Shown in pieces: positions 3,589-7,995 of a stretch of DNA of 7,995 bases. Position numbers and translations under genes: made by a program. Numbering within the stretch: position 1 is the stretch's first letter; every line of letters starts with the position of its first letter. The notes below the pieces were generated by a model. It was given only the letters and a program-made list of their open reading frames with translations, did not search any database and was not told where the DNA came from. This DNA is from Planctomycetales bacterium. Its GTDB lineage: Bacteria > Planctomycetota > SZUA-567. Where the stretch lies: assembly GCA_025997475.1 (NCBI GenBank), contig BNUQ01000067.1, forward strand, positions 1 through 7,995, read 5' to 3'.

Positions 3589-5706
3589 TTATTCGTTTTC
3601 ATTCCCGACCATAAAACGCCATTCGGTTGTCGGCGAAATACGTAGCGTTACGGTTAGATAGCGCCGGCGCCAGCACGGGAATAGCGACACGGCAAAGCGC
3701 CGGACGCCGCGCCAGCGGATTTTTACCGGCATCGCCACGCTCATCAGCAAGGTTTGTCCGACCGACCGCCAACAAAATTCGCGACAGAGTTGCAAACTGC
3801 GTAGCGGGCGGCACCAATAATCGCGCCACGCGATTTTGCCGACGAAAAGTGGTTGATAAACGCGATGTCCGCTGTCGCGGGCGTGCCAAATCGCGGTCAT
3901 TTTTTGCCGGTCAAGCGGCGCCGGCATTTCACAAAAACAATTTACCCACCGCACCAACAGCGGCGCGGTCAACGGCGCGACGTCCCCCAAAAGCACATGC
4001 AGGTCGTGCGCGAAATCCACCGCGCCGGTGGAAATCCGTCCGCTAATTTCCACGCGCTTTTTCTCGTGCGGCGAAACGTTTTTTTGATAGACCGGCTCGC
4101 CGTCCGGCGTCAAACTTTCAACCGGCAATTCCGGCGCGGCAAACAACAGTTCGACAAAATCCCAGTTCGCGGTAAATATCTTCTCGTCGCGTAACGGCGA
4201 ATGGCCGGCGAAACAGCGATGCGCAAACGCGCCGTGCAACGAAAACGCTTGTTGCACGCCCCAGTAAAAGCCGACGACCGCCTGTCCCGCTAACGCCGAA
4301 ACGATGAGTTTTTGCGACGAAAACGCGGTGGTGTTGGCGTCCACCGCGCCGACGCGCGCGGCGGTGGTCTCGCGCAAATAGCGGCGATAATCCGCCATTT
4401 CCGCATCCGCCAAGCGGCGAAAAAGGTCGAGATGTTGTTGAATAAAATCCGGCGGCGGCGTGCGTGAAAAGTCGGTCGCGGCGACGATTTTTTGCAACGC
4501 GGCGTCGCGGTCGCGGAAGTGGTCGATGATAATTTGCGCCTGTTCGCGCCAGACATAATCCAACCGGCAAACGGCGTTCAGATAACGCGGCGCATAGACG
4601 TAGCGCGTCGGCGTCGCCGGTCGCAACAACGCGAAGACCTTTTGTAGGGTGTAGCCGTCGCGCGCGACAAACAGCAATTCGTCAAGATGTTCGGCGGCGG
4701 CTTGCGCGGCGATAAAGCGGCAATAACCGTAAGCGAGCGGACCGGCGTATTCGTAGCCGAGTTGCTCCTCGTAGTCCGGCGCGAGCCAGCCGAGCGCGAT
4801 TTTCTGTCGCCGCCACGCCAACAACGTCAACATTATCGACGCACCGACCTCGGCGTTTAATTGCCGGCGAATAAGCGCCTCGCGCCGAAATTTCCGCAAA
4901 AATTTGCCCACGGCGCCGCGACGTCCGCCGTCGCGATATGCCAACGCTTGCGCCGCGAGATGCGGACTAATCACGATACCGTCGTCGCCGTTGGAATCTC
5001 GCCAGAATTTTTGCGCCCGCGCGTCGGACGCGAAAAACTTTTCGACCGGCGTCCGATACCGTGCTGCCTGCCAACCGGCGTTTTTCGCGTTTTGATAATC
5101 GGATTTTTCGTTGTCGCCGAGATGCAAAATTTTGGCAGGGTCGATTGACAACTCGGCGGCGATGAAACGATACAAATTGCCGGTTGCTTTGGTCTTTTGA
5201 ACGGTGGACGAAAGGTAGAGTTTTTCGTAACCGGCGAAGCCGTTTTGCGCCAGAATTTCTGCAACGAAGTCCGGCGGCAAATACATATCGGAAACGATGA
5301 TGACGCGCTTACCGGTGTCGCGGGCGTAGGCGAACGCCGCCGCCGTTTCAGGATTGGCGCGCAGAACGCGCCGCTCCCACGCCAACTCTTGCGATTGCAT
5401 CGCGACAAATTCCGGCGGCATAGCGGCGTAGATGTCGGCAAGCGTGATGTCTTCTTGCGGGGCAAGTTTTTCCCGCGCGGCGATTTCGGCGCGAATGCGG
5501 TTTTCGGCGAAAAGCGGTTTGCCGGCGGAGCGTTCGAGATGGACGAACAAATCGGTCGGCGCGAGATACGGGCGCAACAACAGAGTGTCGAAAATATCGA
5601 ACGACACGATTTCGGCACGGTCGATTAAGGGCTGAACGGCAGTGAGAAAATGATTTTTCGCGGCGGGATTAGCCGACAACGACACAACGGAACACGGCTT
5701 TGACAT
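3589..5706 (-). CDS. Large HAD-superfamily hydrolase (COG5610 type), polysaccharide-locus associated
   Basis: 705 aa. Residues about 32-225 form a haloacid dehalogenase-like domain: motif I SFDIFDTLL (D37 nucleophile; F39 at +2, as in dehalogenase-type rather than DxD-type members), motif II VIIVSDMY (S139), motif III QKTKATGN (K173), and motif IV HLGDNEKSDYQNAKNAG (D198, D203). All catalytic motifs are present. The remaining 480 residues form a large extension, with ELLFVARDGYTLQK and YVYAPRYLNAVCRL near the middle, as in the long HAD proteins found beside glycosyltransferases in capsule and LPS clusters. The substrate is unknown; sugar-phosphate chemistry is a guess from context. Start supported by AAGGAAGG 8 bases upstream, although that site overlaps a small hairpin (5719-5732). 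A - strand terminator lies 80 bases upstream, so it probably has its own promoter or a read-through leader. Confidence 0.8.
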   Translation of the reverse strand: MSKPCSVVSLSANPAAKNHFLTAVQPLIDRAEIVSFDIFDTLLLRPYLAPTDLFVHLERSAGKPLFAENRIRAEIAAREKLAPQEDITLADIYAAMPPEFVAMQSQELAWERRVLRANPETAAAFAYARDTGKRVIIVSDMYLPPDFVAEILAQNGFAGYEKLYLSSTVQKTKATGNLYRFIAAELSIDPAKILHLGDNEKSDYQNAKNAGWQAARYRTPVEKFFASDARAQKFWRDSNGDDGIVISPHLAAQALAYRDGGRRGAVGKFLRKFRREALIRRQLNAEVGASIMLTLLAWRRQKIALGWLAPDYEEQLGYEYAGPLAYGYCRFIAAQAAAEHLDELLFVARDGYTLQKVFALLRPATPTRYVYAPRYLNAVCRLDYVWREQAQIIIDHFRDRDAALQKIVAATDFSRTPPPDFIQQHLDLFRRLADAEMADYRRYLRETTAARVGAVDANTTAFSSQKLIVSALAGQAVVGFYWGVQQAFSLHGAFAHRCFAGHSPLRDEKIFTANWDFVELLFAAPELPVESLTPDGEPVYQKNVSPHEKKRVEISGRISTGAVDFAHDLHVLLGDVAPLTAPLLVRWVNCFCEMPAPLDRQKMTAIWHARDSGHRVYQPLFVGKIAWRDYWCRPLRSLQLCREFCWRSVGQTLLMSVAMPVKIRWRGVRRFAVSLFPCWRRRYLTVTLRISPTTEWRFMVGNENE

Positions 5707-5718
5707 AGCAAAGACCTT

Positions 5719-5732
5719 CCTTTCGGGAAAGG
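5719..5732 (-). promoter_or_regulatory. Hairpin overlapping the HAD gene ribosome-binding site
   Basis: On the - strand CCTTT-CCCG-AAAGG forms a 5-bp stem whose 3' arm is part of the AAGGAAGG ribosome-binding site (5722-5715). Pairing could partly hide the site. The stem is short, so the effect is uncertain. Confidence 0.35.
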
Positions 5733-5757
5733 CGCGGACTTTGCCGATGTCGGGACT

Positions 5758-5846
5758 GTTTCCGTAGGGCTGAGCGGTGCCAATAAAAAAGGGACGCGAT
5801 TTACTTGCGTCCCACCACAGGCACCGCCAGGAGCCCTACAAGAAAC
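5758..5846. repeat. Three-layer nested inverted repeat
   Basis: Outer arms GTTTC (5758-5762) / GAAAC (5842-5846) and GTAGGGCT (5764-5771) / AGCCCTAC (5832-5839), middle arms GCGGTGCC (5774-5781) / GGCACCGC (5820-5827), inner arms GGGACGC (5791-5797) / GCGTCCC (5807-5813). Three exact stems in register imply either a structured RNA leader or a small palindromic mobile element. It is unrelated in sequence to the 1736/6075 elements. Confidence 0.8.
5785..5813 (-). terminator. Intrinsic terminator, - strand
   Basis: Read on the - strand: GGGACGC, a 9-base loop AAGTAAATC, GCGTCCC, then TTTTTT (5790-5785). It would end transcripts arriving from the prepilin-type gene side before the HAD gene. Because it lies inside a larger inverted repeat, the outer stems might compete with or stabilise it, giving possible regulated read-through into the HAD gene. 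Confidence 0.65.
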
Positions 5847-6074
5847 GCTTTCCACCCGCCCCGGACGGGGCGCGTATCCAGCGCAGTACTTGTAAGTCCT
5901 TGAAACTGGCGGTTTCGTGATGGACAGCAGCCGAAGTTGCGCACAAAAATAAAATGTAAAAACATGTCGATTAAATTCAGTCGATAAAACGGCTCCTTAC
6001 GAGGGAAAAGACCGGTTGCCGAACTTCTTTTTTTGTTTCTCACAGAGGACGCAGAGAAATTTTATTGAGAGATG

Positions 6075-6252
6075 CTCTATTCAATTGCCACGCGCTTCAG
6101 CGCGTGGTCAGCGTCTCTCCCAAAAAGGGCTTTAGCCCAAACAATAATTCGGCTAAAGCCGATTGGGATGAGACCACATTTCTATTTTAGGCTAAATCCC
6201 TTTTTCCTTTTTTGTCCGTACACGCCTTAAAAGGCGCGGCAATTGAATAGAG
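6075..6252. repeat. Nested-palindrome element, copy B (MITE-like)
   Basis: 178-bp second copy of the element at 1736-1916, same orientation. Terminal repeats agree for 15 bp (CTCTATTCAATTGCC) and then diverge. It keeps CCACGCGC-TTCA-GCGCGTGG (6088-6107), GGGCTTTAGCCC (6127-6138) and CGGCTAAAGCCG (6150-6161), but the fourth block is degraded to AGGCTAAATCCC (6189-6200) and the right-hand hairpin is imperfect. It lies between the prepilin-type gene and the structured region upstream of the HAD gene. Confidence 0.85.
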
Positions 6253-6339
6253 CGTCCTACTCCAAGCCGGCGAATCGACTAATACGCTATTCATCGCGCC
6301 ATCATTGGGGATAAATTTGGCGCTCTCTCGTAAGTCCAC

Positions 6340-7011
6340 TCACGGATTGACCTCGTTGAGGTCTTCATCGAACGCGACTTTAATGCCGTATTTCGCGAAA
6401 TCGCCCCGCCGAATGGTTTCCACCCGCCCGTCGGCGAACGCCGCGTTCAGCGAATTATTATGGCGCAAATGCAAACCGGATTTGCCGCTACCAATCGTCA
6501 GCAATTTGCCCGCATTAAATTTGTAGCCCTGCCAATTATTCTCGCCGGCGATGACGGTGTCGGCAAAAATCAGCGTGTTCGCCGGTAACGAAAACATCGA
6601 AGCGTTGCCGGTGTCTTCGTTTTTTCCATAGGTGTGCGAGCCGGCAAAATCTTTTTCGTCCCGCAACCCGCTCGGACAATAAAAAACGGCGTTCTTCCCC
6701 ACCGTCGCCTCGCCGTCGATAAAACTAGCGCCAAGGTCTTTGCCGGAGTTGGTAGCGCCGCCAAGCAACTGTCGCGACCAATAAATACTGGAACCGTCAA
6801 TTTGCGCATTCGCCGGCGTGCCCCGACCGCCGTTCGCCGCCGCGCGTTCAATTTCGGCGCGGACCAAGTGTTTCAGATTATTCTTGCAAGCCACACTTCG
6901 CGCCGCGCCCCACGCCGCCATTAACGGCGACGACAACAACGCCATTAAAACGCTAATAATCGCCACTACCACCAACAACTCGACCAGCGTAAAAGCGCGA
7001 GCGCGACGCAT
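6340..7011 (-). CDS. Prepilin-type N-terminal cleavage/methylation protein with H-X9-DG motif
   Basis: 223 aa from the ATG at 7011, chosen over the one at 7038 because GGAGG lies 8 bases ahead of it and the shorter leader fits a prepilin. A basic leader MRRARA is followed by FTLVELLVVVAII, with the prepilin peptidase site after A6, E11 as mature Glu5, and a hydrophobic helix to about residue 26. A C-terminal H184-X9-D194G195 motif (HNNSLNAAFADG) is typical of PVC-phylum proteins of this class, annotated as DUF1559 or general secretion pseudopilin-like. They are thought to be exported, pilin-like surface or secretion components, but their functions are mostly unknown. It stands alone, without other pilus or type II secretion genes nearby, which is usual for this class. 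Confidence 0.88.
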   Translation of the reverse strand: MRRARAFTLVELLVVVAIISVLMALLSSPLMAAWGAARSVACKNNLKHLVRAEIERAAANGGRGTPANAQIDGSSIYWSRQLLGGATNSGKDLGASFIDGEATVGKNAVFYCPSGLRDEKDFAGSHTYGKNEDTGNASMFSLPANTLIFADTVIAGENNWQGYKFNAGKLLTIGSGKSGLHLRHNNSLNAAFADGRVETIRRGDFAKYGIKVAFDEDLNEVNP

Positions 7012-7072
7012 CGCCGGTTCCTCCGTCAAAATAAACATTTTAGTCGGTAAAAAATCGCTTGCCCTTAAATTC

Positions 7073-7130
7073 GGGTTAATTCGTGGACGAATCCCTTGCT
7101 ATTCTTCGATTTCGCCGCGCCATTCGCGGC
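7073..7130. promoter_or_regulatory. Dyads between the two right-hand genes
   Basis: Two inverted repeats lie in the 132-base gap upstream of the prepilin-type gene. ATTCGT-GG-ACGAAT sits near 7078-7092 within a looser GGG/CCC frame, and GCCGCG-CCATT-CGCGGC lies at 7114-7130. Neither is followed by a T-run on either strand, so they are weak terminators at best. They could be operator-like sites for the prepilin-type gene or the end signal of the gene at 7144. No clear promoter was found. Confidence 0.3.
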
Positions 7131-7143
7131 TATTGGGGGTGGA

Positions 7144-7770
7144 TTAAAACCAAACCGAAATGACGGCGGCGGATTGCGACAATAGCCAGAAAATAAAACT
7201 GGCAATCACGCCTATCGCAACGCCCTTAAAGTATGATTCGCGCTTGGCGCGTTTGGCGGTTTCGTTTTCTTTGTCTTTCGCCCATTGCACTTTGGGACTT
7301 AAAAAGAAGTCGTTGGACAAGCGGTCGCATTTTTCTTTGACCGGTTCCCATTGGTCAAAAGCGTTATGCCAAGCGGTTTCAGCGCGCGAGTCGCCCTCCG
7401 CCATTCGCGCCGCAATCGCTAATTTTTCAATCTCCGCCCACAGCCAATTAAGGTCGCGCAAAAATTCGCCGTTGTCAACCAACGATAAATCGGTTTGCTT
7501 CAACTCATCGTATTTTTTCCGTGTTTGCGAAACCAATATCTTGAACACATCAAAACAGCCGCGTTTGAGATGCGCGCAAGCGGTATTAACGACTTTTTCC
7601 TCCGTTTCGTCGTAATGCCACCGCCGCGTCAAGTGGTCAAACGCCGCGTTGATTTCAAACAACATTTCCATCGGCACGCTGTTGGTTTGTTGCACGGCGG
7701 AATACAGGGGTTTGAATTTGTCGTAATAGAAATCTATCAACTCTTTGAGAGTTTTAGGTTTGTTTGCCAT
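7144..7770 (-). CDS. Uncharacterised helical protein with C-terminal membrane anchor
   Basis: 208 aa from the ATG at 7770, chosen because GAGGT lies 7 bases ahead and overlaps the stop of the gene before it; a longer in-frame version to 7836 would overlap that gene. Residues 1-180 are charged, mostly helical and rich in Trp, Lys and Glu (for example LRDLNWLWAEIEKLAIAARM), with a basic stretch ETAKRAKRESYFKG just before a single hydrophobic segment (about 183-205, GVAIGVIASFIFWLLSQSAAV) and no residues to speak of after it. This predicts a tail-anchored protein with its soluble part in the cytoplasm. I do not recognise the family. It probably forms an operon with the small gene 10 bases upstream. 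Confidence 0.75.
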   Translation of the reverse strand: MANKPKTLKELIDFYYDKFKPLYSAVQQTNSVPMEMLFEINAAFDHLTRRWHYDETEEKVVNTACAHLKRGCFDVFKILVSQTRKKYDELKQTDLSLVDNGEFLRDLNWLWAEIEKLAIAARMAEGDSRAETAWHNAFDQWEPVKEKCDRLSNDFFLSPKVQWAKDKENETAKRAKRESYFKGVAIGVIASFIFWLLSQSAAVISVWF

Positions 7771-7780
7771 AGCGCCGACC

Positions 7781-7981
7781 TCACGCAGAACGAACGGCGT
7801 GCGCAAACATATCTTCGACTTGTTGATGCGACACAAAATAATCGCGCATCACATTCCCTCGGCCGATGAGCGGATACGCCGAATAGAACGTCGTCGGCTG
7901 TCCGTGCGCCTCTTCGGCACGAAGACGATTTTCCGCGAGAGTCGGTTCGCGGCGGGAAAGAGCAATGTTTGTTTTTTTCAT
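7781..7981 (-). CDS. Small uncharacterised protein
   Basis: 66 aa. A GGTGA site lies just ahead of the ATG and an in-frame stop follows shortly upstream, so the start is complete within the window. The N-terminal third is charged (ALSRREPTLAENRLRAEEAHG) and the rest reads FYSAYPLIGRGNVMRDYFVSHQQVEDMFAHAVRSA. There is no signal peptide, membrane segment or cysteine cluster. Its TGA is 10 bases from the next ATG, and the ribosome-binding site of the tail-anchored gene overlaps it, so the two are probably translated from one message. Family not recognised. The acceptable start, codon use like its neighbours and tight spacing favour a real gene. Confidence 0.55.
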   Translation of the reverse strand: MKKTNIALSRREPTLAENRLRAEEAHGQPTTFYSAYPLIGRGNVMRDYFVSHQQVEDMFAHAVRSA

Positions 7982-7995
7982 AATTCACCAAGAAA

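Larger units (their letters stand above)
5733..6074. other. Structured noncoding region upstream of the HAD gene
   Basis: 340 bases without a convincing gene. Besides the nested inverted repeat at 5758-5846 it holds a CGCCCC-GGAC-GGGGCG hairpin (about 5858-5873), an AT-rich stretch near 5945-5990 with ATGT-AAAA-ACAT, and CAGAGGACGCAGAG near 6044-6057, a short repeat-like motif. A - strand frame from an ATG near 5968 could encode 55 residues ending in a hydrophobic WKAFLVGLLAVPVVGRK, with AAGGAG too far upstream to be its ribosome-binding site; I do not call it a gene. Confidence 0.45.

Noticed and set aside
5782..5840. c-di-GMP-I (GEMM) riboswitch, because GGGACGCAAG occurs on the - strand
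   Set aside because: The GGGACGC block is fully paired in a terminator stem and the other conserved GEMM elements are missing.
5801..6043. 80-codon - strand ORF starting with GTG
   Set aside because: No ribosome-binding site fits, the start lies in a repeat-like CAGAG motif, and the end falls inside the terminator stem; no family resemblance.
6253..6339. Open frame after the prepilin-type stop codon, reading VDLRESAKFIPNDGAMNSVLVDSPAW on the - strand, running into copy B
   Set aside because: It is in frame with the prepilin-type gene beyond its TGA and might be a lost tail or a cut small gene, but no homology is recognised and the stop fits the usual end of the family.
7160..7615. 151-codon + strand ORF
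   Set aside because: Antisense shadow of the tail-anchored protein gene; its translation has no domain pattern and no ribosome-binding site was evident.

Overview
The window looks like accessory DNA from a GC-rich bacterial chromosome, probably of the Planctomycetes-Verrucomicrobia-Lentisphaerae (PVC) group. The main clue is a prepilin-type protein (6340-7011) with an FTLVELLVVVAII-type leader and a C-terminal H-X9-DG motif, a combination especially frequent in those phyla. This taxonomic reading is an inference. No rRNA, tRNA or CRISPR array was seen.

The centrepiece is a type III (protein-RNA) toxin-antitoxin module on the + strand, of the ToxIN/AbiQ class (2899-3585). In order it has a near-consensus promoter, three tandem 37-bp repeats (the antitoxin RNA, toxI), an intrinsic terminator with a TTCG loop, and a 163-aa ToxN-like endoribonuclease. 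A second toxin-antitoxin pair (DinJ/RelB-like antitoxin and YafQ toxin) lies 1.6 kb away on the - strand and runs directly into rnc (RNase III), apparently as one operon behind a TTGATA-N16-TATAAA promoter.

Around and between these modules are cell-surface polysaccharide-type genes on the - strand: a large HAD-superfamily protein of the COG5610 type (3589-5706), an AT-richer DUF115/Maf-like glycosyltransferase-related gene (2024-2845), and the decayed 3' end of an FkbM methyltransferase (1429-1671). A well-formed translation start just after the DUF115 stop (2020) suggests another gene once followed it and was broken near a repeat element.

Two copies of a 178-181 bp element made of nested palindromes with terminal inverted repeats (1736-1916 and 6075-6252) sit beside broken or open-ended coding sequence. 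It resembles a MITE or palindromic repeat family. A further structured noncoding stretch (5733-6074) upstream of the HAD gene contains a three-layer inverted repeat with a - strand terminator at its core.

The right end (7144-7981, - strand) holds a small uncharacterised protein and a tail-anchored helical protein in an apparent two-gene operon. Overall this is a mosaic of defence-type modules, surface-polysaccharide genes and repeats, with several signs of decay and transfer.
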